Source of the DNA: an uncultured Erysipelotrichaceae bacterium
GTDB taxonomy: Bacteria; Bacillota_I; Bacilli_A; RF39; UBA660
Length of the DNA: 12,422 bases
Assembly (NCBI GenBank): GCA_902782915.1
Contig: CACZOV010000125.1
Coordinates: forward strand, 1 to 12,422
Reading direction: 5' to 3'
The translations under genes were made by a program, and so were the position numbers. This document shows positions 7,010 to 12,422 of the stretch, one piece after another (position 1 is the first letter of the stretch; every line of letters starts with the position of its first letter). The notes beneath the pieces were generated by a model, which saw only the letters and a program-made list of their open reading frames with translations, ran no database searches and was not told the origin of the DNA.

Positions 7010-8899
7010 CTAATTCAATATATCATTTTTAATTGGATTTGTAAATTCAACATACAAAAGATTTTCATAAATATATGGAATTAGGTCTTCTATTTTTTCG
7101 TCTGATAACTTAATATAAGAGATTCTATCTTTTAAGACTGATTGAAACGCTTGTTCCATTTTTAACTGATTTATTGCATCTATTTTATTATTGTAAAGAC
7201 AGTAAGAGTCTTTATCAGTTATTTCCTTAATAGAACCATATAAGTTTTTATCAATGTTTAGAAAATGGGATCTTATTTTTTCATCTTTTGTTTTATATAA
7301 AATAAATTCTATTCCAGTTTCTTTTTTCCATTTATTGCAAGCATTTTTTAAAGTTTTGAGTACTTTTAAGGAAAAATTTTCTATATTATTTTCTAAATTA
7401 GTTTCTATCATATATTTTGTTGCTTCATATAATCCTACATATCCAAGTGCTAAAGTAGAGTAACCATTTTTTAAAAGTTTATCAATTGGTTCTTTTTTTT
7501 CAAGTCTTGCAACTGCACCATATTGAAATTCAATTGGAGAGACATCTGATAAAGTTCCAAGTAAAGCATGATATCGACATATTAAAGCTTCATAGCAAAG
7601 TTCTAATCGGTTTTCTAAGAGAAAAAAGAATACATTTTCATCTTTTTTAGATTCTAATGCAATTTGAGCTAAATTAATTGAAACACTTCCTTGATTAAAT
7701 CGTCCTTCTATTTTATATAATTTATTTTGATCTTTATAAAGTGGTAAAAATAGAGGTCCTATTGGTGCAAAAACATTTGAATCAAATAATTCTTTCATTT
7801 TTTTGACACTTAAAAAACTAGGAGTTTGACACTTTTTAAAGCATTCTATAGCAAGGTTGGTTAAGTAATTATATTTTTTTCCTTCTAAATAATTATTATC
7901 ATTTAAAGTATAAATTAACTTTGGATAACAAAAATTTAGATATTCATTAGATTCATTTTTAAATCCTTTAATTCTTTGTTTTAAAATTTCTTCTATAATT
8001 AATTTAGTATAATCTATATAAGGATCAAATTCATCTAGTTCTAAGAAGAAAGTAACATCAGGGGATTTACCATTTACTGTAATTAAAGTATTTATTTGAT
8101 ATTCTAATAATTTAATGCCAGTATATAATTCTTCTTTTAGTTGTTCATCAACAAAAGATTTTTGAATTGATTTTTGAATTGATTTTTCAGAGATTTTTTT
8201 AATTTTATCATGACTCATTTTTAAATACTTACTTATATATTTAATATTAATTGTTTGACTATCGTATTGACTAGATGCAATTCTTGCAATAATTTGAGTT
8301 AAAAAAGTACACGCATCATTAAAACTTTTAGGTTCATCTATTTGTATTTGATTCAGGACAACACCATTTTCTAACATATCTGAAATATTTACATAATTTG
8401 ATGCAAACATTGGTTGTACAAAATACTCTTCATCATGAAAATATAAAATTCCTTTTTCATGAGATTTACTTATCTCTTCTGGAAGGAGTAGTCTTTTTGT
8501 TAAATCTTTTGATACTTCTCCTGCTATTAAATCTCTTTGACTTGCAACTATAAAAGCACTTTTATCTTTTTCTTTTTGACTATTTTTTATTAATGTTAAA
8601 ATAGACTCATCTATTGTATTTGCTTTTCTTATTAATTCTCTTTCATATCGATATAGCATATATGCTTTAGAAAGTTCATACTTATTTAATTCTACAAGTT
8701 TTTTTTCTATAATATCTTGAATATCTTCCACTAGAAGTCTTTTCTTTTTCATTTTTTCAATAGATTTAATTATTTTTTCAATTTCTAAATCATTTACTTG
8801 ATCATATTCTTCTACATCATTATTGGCTTTTTTAATAGCTATTCTTATTTTTTCAGGATTATATTCAACAATTCTACCATCTCTTTTTACTATTTTCAT
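7010..8899 (-). CDS. nrdD: Degenerate class III ribonucleotide reductase homologue (NrdD-like pseudoenzyme)
   Basis: 629 residues from the ATG at 8899, which has AGGAG at proper spacing; a longer frame to 8965 would run through the promoter. Residues 1-92 are an ATP-cone (VKRDGRIVEYNPEKIRIAI). The rest aligns with Bacillota NrdD: YFHDEEYF (153-160), CYPKLIY (324-330), EGRFNQGSVSINLAQIAL (398-415), then GTLSDVSPIEFQYGAVARLE and KLLKNGYSTLALGYVGLYE. Catalytic parts are gone. The Cys of the usual MHNCDL is S167 (MFASNY); the usual GCRSFL is GPLFLP, without Cys; YGGQS is YDSQT. The protein ends at YVEFTNPIKNDILN, just where the zinc-binding CxxC pairs and RxCGY glycyl-radical loop should begin. 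It is co-transcribed with dut. No nrdG is in view. It cannot do normal NrdD chemistry; a regulatory or structural role is inference. Confidence 0.88.
   Translation of the reverse strand: MKIVKRDGRIVEYNPEKIRIAIKKANNDVEEYDQVNDLEIEKIIKSIEKMKKKRLLVEDIQDIIEKKLVELNKYELSKAYMLYRYERELIRKANTIDESILTLIKNSQKEKDKSAFIVASQRDLIAGEVSKDLTKRLLLPEEISKSHEKGILYFHDEEYFVQPMFASNYVNISDMLENGVVLNQIQIDEPKSFNDACTFLTQIIARIASSQYDSQTINIKYISKYLKMSHDKIKKISEKSIQKSIQKSFVDEQLKEELYTGIKLLEYQINTLITVNGKSPDVTFFLELDEFDPYIDYTKLIIEEILKQRIKGFKNESNEYLNFCYPKLIYTLNDNNYLEGKKYNYLTNLAIECFKKCQTPSFLSVKKMKELFDSNVFAPIGPLFLPLYKDQNKLYKIEGRFNQGSVSINLAQIALESKKDENVFFFLLENRLELCYEALICRYHALLGTLSDVSPIEFQYGAVARLEKKEPIDKLLKNGYSTLALGYVGLYEATKYMIETNLENNIENFSLKVLKTLKNACNKWKKETGIEFILYKTKDEKIRSHFLNIDKNLYGSIKEITDKDSYCLYNNKIDAINQLKMEQAFQSVLKDRISYIKLSDEKIEDLIPYIYENLLYVEFTNPIKNDILN
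8157..8187. repeat. Tandem 12-base repeat inside the NrdD-like gene
   Basis: GATTTTTGAATT is repeated twice plus 7 bases. On the coding strand this gives a four-residue repeat KSIQKSIQKS at about residues 239-248. It is in frame, so it lengthens the protein without disrupting it. Confidence 0.7.
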
Positions 8900-8920
8900 A
8901 GATTTCTCCTTATAAATAAT

Positions 8921-8929
8921 ATTATAGCA
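8921..8929 (-). promoter_or_regulatory. Extended -10 promoter of the nrdD-like/dut unit
   Basis: TGCTATAAT on the minus strand. The hexamer at the -35 place (8944-8949, CATTTA) does not match consensus. The predicted start of transcription is near 8914, which puts the inverted repeat 8950-8963 at about -42, the place of a class II Crp/Fnr activator site. Confidence 0.7.
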
Positions 8930-8949
8930 AAAAGACGATAAATTAAATG

Positions 8950-8963
8950 GTTGCAAATGCAAC
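8950..8963. promoter_or_regulatory. Inverted repeat GTTGCA-AA-TGCAAC, probable operator of the Crp/Fnr regulator
   Basis: Perfect 6-base arms with a 2-base centre in the gap between divergent genes, with further AAA...TTT symmetry outside. It contains the -35 TTGCAA of the plus-strand gene and sits near -42 of the minus-strand promoter. The TTG-to-CAA spacing is six bases, two fewer than the classic FNR site, so the binding protein is inferred, not shown. I saw no second copy in the window. Confidence 0.6.
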
Positions 8964-8979
8964 ATTTTTTAACTATAAT
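8951..8979 (+). promoter_or_regulatory. Promoter of the Crp/Fnr-type regulator
   Basis: -35 TTGCAA (8951-8956), 17-base spacer, -10 TATAAT (8974-8979). The -35 is embedded in the inverted repeat, so a bound protein would block polymerase. Confidence 0.72.
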
Positions 8980-9003
8980 AATTTTAAATTGAAGGAGAGA
9001 GAA

Positions 9004-9624
9004 ATGAAAATAAAATCAATTTTTGATGGTATAGAAGAAAAAGAGGTAGACAAACTTTTAAAAATATTAGATGCCAAAAAGCTATCTTTTAAAAAGGATA
9101 GAACTATTGTTACAAATATAATTAATGTTAAAATGATAGGTATTCTTTTAAATGGAACTGCTAATATGGAAAGATATGATTATAATGGTAATCGTTCTAT
9201 TATTGAAAAATTAAAAGAAAACTCTATATTTGGAGAAGTATTTTCTAGGCTTGGAAGTGATATTTCTGTAGTTGCAACTAGTAACTGTGAAGTATTATTT
9301 ATTGAATATGATAATTTAATAAAGTGTGCTAAAAACTCTATTTTACTTAATAATATTTTTACACTATTATCAAACAAAATAGTTGATTTAAATATAAGAC
9401 TTGAAATACTATCTAAGAGAAGTATAAGAGAAAAGTTATTAACATATTTTTTAATTCTTGCTAATGATAAACCAGATAGAATCTTTACAATTCCATTTAC
9501 ATATACAGATCTAGCAGATTATTTGTCTATAGATAGAAGTGCTATGATGCGAGAAATTAAAAATTTAAAAGAAGAGGGATTTATTAAGACAAATGGTAAA
9601 CAAATTAGCTTAATTAGCTATTAA
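9004..9624 (+). CDS. Crp/Fnr-family transcriptional regulator
   Basis: 206 residues from the ATG at 9004, chosen because AAGGAGA lies just upstream; the longer frame from 8947 would begin upstream of the promoter. Residues ~1-125 form a cyclic-nucleotide-type beta barrel (FGEVFSRLGSDISVVATSN), then a dimer helix, then a winged HTH at ~164-200 with TYTDLADYLSIDRSAMMREI. The barrel keeps GE (77-78) but lacks the Arg that holds the cAMP phosphate. Only C95 and C108 are present, so it does not carry an FNR-type four-Cys iron-sulfur site. Its signal is therefore unknown. In the recognition helix R178 and R183 match CRP R180 and R185, but the key Glu is Ser179. Divergent from the NrdD-like gene across a shared operator candidate. 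Confidence 0.9.
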   Translation: MKIKSIFDGIEEKEVDKLLKILDAKKLSFKKDRTIVTNIINVKMIGILLNGTANMERYDYNGNRSIIEKLKENSIFGEVFSRLGSDISVVATSNCEVLFIEYDNLIKCAKNSILLNNIFTLLSNKIVDLNIRLEILSKRSIREKLLTYFLILANDKPDRIFTIPFTYTDLADYLSIDRSAMMREIKNLKEEGFIKTNGKQISLISY

Positions 9625-9626
9625 AA

Positions 9627-9648
9627 AAAATAGATTTGATTCTATTTT
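9627..9648. terminator. Bidirectional terminator between the Crp/Fnr and XRE genes
   Basis: Perfect 8-base arms AAAATAGA (9627-9634) and TCTATTTT (9641-9648), 6-base loop. The minus strand has the longer T run. The second arm holds the stop codon of the minus-strand gene. Confidence 0.75.
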
Positions 9649-10100
9649 ATTATAACTTTTTTTCTATTTTTTTCTTTTCCACAAAGCGAGTTCATAGATA
9701 CATGAAAATATTTAGAAATTTTATATAGATTTGAAGTAGATATTTCGATAATTCCTTTTTCATATTTAGCAATGCAAGCTTGTGTAACCCCTATAATGAA
9801 AGCCATATTTTCTTGAGATAAAGTATATTTAATTCTTAATTTTTTTAAATTTTTTCCTATAATTTCAAATTGAAGACCTTTTTTTAAGTTATCGGATTTA
9901 TCATTAGTAAGACCTAAAACATAATCAATTTTTAAATTAAAATAATCTGAAAACATTGATAAATATTTGAGAGGAATAATGTTAATTCCAAGTTCCCATA
10001 AAGAATAAGTAGAACGATTAACATGCAAAATATTAGCCATTTCTTTTTGACTTAAATCATGATCTTCTCTTACGTCTTTTAGTCTCTCAAAATTTATCAT
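9642..10100 (-). CDS. Transcriptional regulator with two XRE (Cro/cI) HTH domains
   Basis: 152 residues from the ATG at 10100, preferred because GGTGG lies before it; an ATG 33 bases upstream has no ribosome site. HTH one is residues ~4-62 (DLSQKEMANILHVNRSTYSL, followed by a W-E-x-G turn and FNLKIDYVLGLT). HTH two is ~81-139 (TLSQENMAFIIGVTQACIAK, then YEKG and a SMNSLCG end). Both keep the SQ..A...GV....YE pattern of XRE domains, so the protein is a tandem duplication within one chain. A Lys-rich tail follows. Such proteins are DNA-binding repressors; the target is unknown. It is divergent from a small coiled-coil gene, with 114 bases between them, a natural place for its operator. Confidence 0.82.
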   Translation of the reverse strand: MINFERLKDVREDHDLSQKEMANILHVNRSTYSLWELGINIIPLKYLSMFSDYFNLKIDYVLGLTNDKSDNLKKGLQFEIIGKNLKKLRIKYTLSQENMAFIIGVTQACIAKYEKGIIEISTSNLYKISKYFHVSMNSLCGKEKNRKKVIIK

Positions 10101-10182
10101 ATTACTACCACCAAATTCATTGTTACATTTCAAGTAATAATTGTGATTATTTGCTATTTTAAGTTATAAAATTATTTTTTTG

Positions 10183-10191
10183 TGTTATAAT
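10183..10191 (+). promoter_or_regulatory. Extended -10 upstream of the 100-residue coiled-coil gene
   Basis: TGTTATAAT, perfect extended -10, with no clear -35. The gene's ribosome site AGAGGAA follows at about 10202. Confidence 0.6.
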
Positions 10192-10214
10192 ACCTGGTAG
10201 AAGAGGAATGTAGT

Positions 10215-10517
10215 ATGAAAAATTTAATTAATAAAGTAATAGATTTTAATTTATTAGAGCAAGTAAATGATTTTGATTACTTATTTAATTGTTATTATCA
10301 AAGATTAAGTTATTATAAAAAGGAGTTAGAATTATTAAGAAGAAAAAAACCATTTTCTTTTCAAAAAAAGAAATTAAGGGAATATGAAATTTTAGAAAAA
10401 GAAATTTTAGATAACATAAATGATTGTCAAAGAAAAGTAGATAAAGAATATAGTTCTTTGGAAAAAATATTAAGTAATAAAAAAATTGATCCTAATATAA
10501 CACAGGAAAATTTATAA
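10215..10517 (+). CDS. Small charged coiled-coil protein (hypothetical)
   Basis: A 100-residue protein with no membrane segment. Residues ~12-45 and ~50-90 are rich in Lys, Glu and Leu with heptad spacing (YYKKELELLRRKK; REYEILEKEILDNIN), suggesting a helical hairpin or coiled coil, with a short PFSF break between. The start has AGAGGAA and an extended -10 upstream. I do not recognise it. Divergent from the XRE regulator, which may control it, but nothing shows this directly. Confidence 0.6.
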   Translation: MKNLINKVIDFNLLEQVNDFDYLFNCYYQRLSYYKKELELLRRKKPFSFQKKKLREYEILEKEILDNINDCQRKVDKEYSSLEKILSNKKIDPNITQENL

Positions 10518-10584
10518 TTTTTTTATCATGCAATATTTTCATAGAAAAAAGTTTACAGATATTCTTTTCTTTAAAATAAAAAAA

Positions 10585-10593
10585 TGATATACT
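10585..10593 (+). promoter_or_regulatory. Extended -10 of the adenine methylase gene
   Basis: TGATATACT, with a poor -35 at the usual distance. The ribosome site GAAGG lies before the ATG at 10618. No terminator is obvious between the previous gene and this promoter. Confidence 0.5.
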
Positions 10594-10617
10594 TTCAAGT
10601 AGAAAGAAGGTATAGTT

Positions 10618-11454
10618 ATGGATACATTAAAACCAAAACCATTTGTAAAATGGGCTGGAGGAAAAAGACAAGTTTTAAATGAATTAAAAAAATATGTTCC
10701 AGAAAACTTTAATACTTATTATGAAGTATTTATTGGAGGAGGAGCACTTTTATTTGATTTATTACCTAAAAGTGCTGTTATTAATGATAAAAATACAGAA
10801 CTTATGAATGTTTATTCATCACTTTCTAGTTATGAATCTTTTATTAAGATGTGTTCATATTTGAATACTCATGAACGAAAACATAACGAAGAGTATTATT
10901 ATAAGATAAGAAATATTGATAGAGATTTAAAAAAGTATTCTAAACTATCAAATGAAGAAAAAGCAGCCCGTACTATTTATTTAAATAAAGCTTGTTTTAA
11001 TGGTCTTTACAGAGTGAACAAAGAAGGATTTTTTAATGTCCCCTATAATAAAAAAGATAGAGTTTCTACATATGATGCAGAGAATCTACTTCGAGTACAT
11101 ACTTATCTTGTTAATAATGATGTTAAAGTTTTAAATAAAGATTATTTAGAAGTTTTAAATATGTGTCAAAAAAATGATTTTGTTTATTTAGATCCTCCCT
11201 ATGATATGTTAAATAATTCATTTACTAGTTATACAGAAGAAGGTTTTTCTAAAAAGGATCAGGAAAAATTGGCCTCTAAATTTAAAGAACTGGATCAAAA
11301 AGGAGTTAAAGTAATGCTTTCTAATCATAATACGGATTTTATTAAAAAGCTTTATGATGGATATAATTTTCACGTTATAAAAGCTAAAAGAAGCATTAAT
11401 TCTAAGGGAAATAAAAGAGGAAGTGTTGAAGAAGTAATTATTACAAATTATTAA
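10618..11454 (+). CDS. dam: DNA adenine N6-methyltransferase, Dam/DpnM (D12) class
   Basis: A 278-residue D12-class methyltransferase, full length for DpnM/Dam proteins. Motifs in order: KWAGGK (11-16), the S-adenosylmethionine loop EVFIGGGALLF (36-46), NKACFNGLYRVNKEGFFNVP (123-142) typical of GATC-type enzymes, catalytic DPPY (192-195) and SNHN (235-238). By family it should methylate adenine in GATC. No restriction endonuclease or second methylase is next to it, so it is either solitary or its partner is outside the window. GATC occurs about 30 times in the window by eye, about what base composition predicts, so no depletion is seen. Own extended -10 promoter. Confidence 0.92.
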   Translation: MDTLKPKPFVKWAGGKRQVLNELKKYVPENFNTYYEVFIGGGALLFDLLPKSAVINDKNTELMNVYSSLSSYESFIKMCSYLNTHERKHNEEYYYKIRNIDRDLKKYSKLSNEEKAARTIYLNKACFNGLYRVNKEGFFNVPYNKKDRVSTYDAENLLRVHTYLVNNDVKVLNKDYLEVLNMCQKNDFVYLDPPYDMLNNSFTSYTEEGFSKKDQEKLASKFKELDQKGVKVMLSNHNTDFIKKLYDGYNFHVIKAKRSINSKGNKRGSVEEVIITNY

Positions 11455-11470
11455 AATAAGTAAATATTTC

Positions 11471-11499
11471 TTGTTATAAAAAAAGTTTTAATTTATACT
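11471..11499 (+). promoter_or_regulatory. Promoter of the 75-residue protein
   Basis: -35 TTGTTA (11471-11476), exact 17-base spacer, -10 TATACT (11494-11499), followed by AAGGAGG. A strong expression signal for a very small gene. Confidence 0.75.
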
Positions 11500-11518
11500 A
11501 TTATCAAGGAGGTTAATT

Positions 11519-11746
11519 ATGGATAAAATAAAAGAAAAAATAGAAGAGATTGTAAAAAAAATACAAAATGATAAAGATTTTGCTAACAAATTTACAAAAG
11601 ATCCAATTAGTTCGGTTGAGAGTGTTTTAGGAATTGATTTACCAAATGATGAAATTCAAAAAATCGTTGATGCAGTTAAGGCAAAAATAACTGTTGATAA
11701 TGCTAAAGGTTTACTTGATAATGTTAAAAATTTACTTAATAAATAG
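11519..11746 (+). CDS. Small acidic/basic helical protein resembling an NHLP-type leader
   Basis: A 75-residue soluble protein with strong promoter, strong ribosome site AAGGAGG and its own terminator, so it is likely abundant. The middle part, FANKFTKDPISSVESVLGID followed by LP, has the F..x.F..DP...vE..lGidLP pattern of nitrile-hydratase-like leader peptides (NHLP) that precede some modified peptides. The rest, IQKIVDAVKAKI and a Lys/Asn-rich end, is amphipathic helix. There is no Cys, no GG cleavage motif and no maturation enzyme or exporter beside it, so a peptide-product role is doubtful. It could equally be a free-standing housekeeping protein of unknown role. Resemblance is by eye only. 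Confidence 0.72.
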   Translation: MDKIKEKIEEIVKKIQNDKDFANKFTKDPISSVESVLGIDLPNDEIQKIVDAVKAKITVDNAKGLLDNVKNLLNK

Positions 11747-11749
11747 TTT

Positions 11750-11772
11750 TTATCCACAATAATTGTGGATAA
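11750..11772. other. Two inverted perfect DnaA boxes within the terminator
   Basis: TTATCCACA, the consensus DnaA box, occurs at 11750-11758 on the plus strand and at 11764-11772 on the minus strand, five bases apart. No dnaA, dnaN or other box cluster is seen, so this is not an origin on present evidence. Confidence 0.5.
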
Positions 11773-11779
11773 TTTTTTA
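11750..11779 (+). terminator. Rho-independent terminator after the 75-residue gene
   Basis: An 11-base perfect inverted repeat (arms 11750-11760 and 11762-11772) followed by T6. In RNA the inner bases would form the loop. It is the strongest hairpin in the window. Confidence 0.85.
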
Positions 11780-11806
11780 TTTTTTTCTTTTATATTAAAA
11801 AAAATG

Positions 11807-11815
11807 TGTTATAAT
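11807..11815 (+). promoter_or_regulatory. Extended -10 of tRNA-Leu
   Basis: TGTTATAAT, with transcription expected to begin near 11822, a few bases before the mature tRNA. The -35 is weak. Confidence 0.6.
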
Positions 11816-11827
11816 TATCTATGTGTT

Positions 11828-11911
11828 CCTTGTGTGGCGGAATTGGTAGACGCGCACGACTCAAAATCGTGTATCTATGATGTGTGGGTTCGACTCCCAC
11901 CACAAGGACCA
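11828..11911 (+). tRNA. tRNA-Leu, anticodon CAA
   Basis: 84 bases including encoded CCA. Acceptor arms CCTTGTG (11828-11834) and CACAAGG (11901-11907), discriminator A, then CCA. D-arm GCGG-AATTGGTAGA-CGC. Anticodon stem CACGA/TCGTG with loop CTCAAAA, anticodon CAA at 11862-11864 (reads UUG). Variable arm of 12 bases with a small ATC/GAT stem, as in class II tRNAs. T-arm GTGGG-TTCGACT-CCCAC. Confidence 0.96.
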
Positions 11912-11932
11912 TTATTTTGTTTTTGATTAAAT

Positions 11933-11963
11933 ACAATCAATTTTTAATTGAATTGTTTTTTTT
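11933..11963 (+). terminator. Rho-independent terminator of tRNA-Leu
   Basis: Ten-base stem with one bulged A: ACAATCAATT (11933-11942), loop TTT, AATTGAATTGT (11946-11956), then a run of T. Confidence 0.8.
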
Positions 11964-11969
11964 GTGTTA

Positions 11970-11998
11970 TTGTAAAATTTAGTTAAATATGTTATTAT
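11970..11998 (+). promoter_or_regulatory. Promoter of the MFS-like gene
   Basis: -35 TTGTAA (11970-11975), 17-base spacer, extended -10 TGTTATTAT ending at 11998. AGGTGG ribosome site follows at 12012-12017. Confidence 0.7.
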
Positions 11999-12021
11999 TA
12001 AAATGAAAAGTAGGTGGTGTG

Positions 12022-12422
12022 TTGAAAAGAATTAAACAATTATTTTACTTAGATAATATTGGTTGTGGTTATCTATATTTTTATATTCATTTTATTAATG
12101 AAGTCGCTTGCTTTTATTTTTTAGGAAATATAATAGGTAATCAAACATATTTATGGATAGTTGCTTTATTATATGATATTTTAGCGTTTTTACCTCAGGG
12201 AATAATTGGATATATATGTGATAAACATAAAAAAATAAATATAGATTTTATTGGTATAAGTTGTTTATGTATAGCATTATTAATTCTAGGCTTAAATTTA
12301 AAAATTAAGTATTTGTCTTTAATAATTCTATGTATCGGTAATGCTTTTATACATGTTAGTGGTGCAGAAAAAACAATAAGATGTTCAAGTGGTAAATTAT
12401 CTCATAGTGCAATTTATGTTGC
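12022..12422 (+). CDS. MFS-like membrane transporter, 3' end cut off by the window
   Basis: The frame opens with TTG at 12022 (a GTG one codon earlier is possible) after ribosome site AGGTGG and runs to the window edge: about 133 residues. It begins MKRIKQLFYLDNIGCGYLYF. Hydrophobic helices alternate with the MFS-type loop between helices 2 and 3: LPQGIIGYICDKHKKI, equivalent to the G...DR...R motif A. Later GNAFIHVSGAEKTIR (starting near residue 103) recalls a small MFS group with 'GNAxxHVxGA'. The upstream ATG at 12003 runs into a stop after ten codons and is not the start. Substrate unknown. Confidence 0.75.
   Translation, partial: MKRIKQLFYLDNIGCGYLYFYIHFINEVACFYFLGNIIGNQTYLWIVALLYDILAFLPQGIIGYICDKHKKINIDFIGISCLCIALLILGLNLKIKYLSLIILCIGNAFIHVSGAEKTIRCSSGKLSHSAIYV

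Noticed and set aside
7254..7463. Plus-strand frame of 69 codons opposite the NrdD-like gene
   Set aside because: Antisense to conserved NrdD sequence; no ribosome site or family likeness.
8900..8965. 22-residue N-terminal extension of the NrdD-like protein
   Set aside because: It would start upstream of the extended -10 and run through the inverted repeat; the ATG at 8899 has an ideal ribosome site and begins the ATP-cone.
9180..9377. Minus-strand frame of 65 codons opposite the Crp/Fnr gene
   Set aside because: Antisense shadow with no supporting signals.
11912..12021. Attachment site or integration scar at the 3' end of tRNA-Leu
   Set aside because: No repeat of the tRNA 3' end and no integrase; the sequence is an ordinary terminator and a promoter.

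Overview
The window looks like chromosome from a very AT-rich (roughly a quarter G+C by eye), anaerobic, low-GC Gram-positive bacterium. AGGAGG-type ribosome sites, extended -10 promoters of the TGnTATAAT kind, tRNA with encoded CCA, short intergenic gaps and use of TGG for tryptophan with no in-frame TGA fit the Bacillota with the standard code. Rubrerythrin and an anaerobic ribonucleotide reductase relative point to an anaerobe. A small-genome gut Bacilli/Erysipelotrichia-like lineage is my best guess, but that is inference.

Layout. 1-1382 (+): end of a VanW-domain cell-envelope protein, a tiny coiled-coil membrane protein one base later, and a thioredoxin-fold protein that lacks both its CxxC and an ordinary start codon. 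1584-3032 (-): a zinc-ribbon membrane protein and an orphan ABC substrate-binding protein. 3162-3701 (+): rubrerythrin. 3811-4776 (-): GpsA. 4893-5489 (+): DUF308 membrane protein. 5510-6496 (-): an unrecognised protein with an N-terminal CxxC and an HTH-like segment. 6564-8899 (-): a two-gene unit of a degenerate NrdD and dUTPase, divergent from a Crp/Fnr-type regulator at 9004-9624 (+). 9642-10100 (-): a double-HTH XRE protein, divergent from a 100-aa coiled-coil protein (10215-10517, +). 10618-11454 (+): DpnM/Dam-type adenine methylase. 11519-11746 (+): a 75-aa protein resembling NHLP-type leader sequences. 11828-11911 (+): tRNA-Leu(CAA). 12022-end (+): start of an MFS-like transporter. Most genes are single units with their own promoter and hairpin terminator. 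No gene-free stretch exceeds about 200 bases.

The most unusual locus is 6564-9624. The NrdD homologue keeps its ATP-cone and most of its barrel, but it has lost the conserved Cys of the NC motif, the GCR Cys, the GGQ motif, and the whole C-terminal zinc/glycyl-radical domain. The reading frame is nevertheless open over 629 codons. It is apparently co-transcribed with dUTPase. Its promoter has an extended -10 but no -35; in the -35 place, centred near -42, lies a perfect inverted repeat GTTGCA-AA-TGCAAC. That repeat also covers the -35 of the divergent Crp/Fnr gene. This suggests a regulator that activates a pseudo-reductase/dUTPase operon and represses itself. The sequence features are visible; the regulatory and pseudoenzyme roles are inference.
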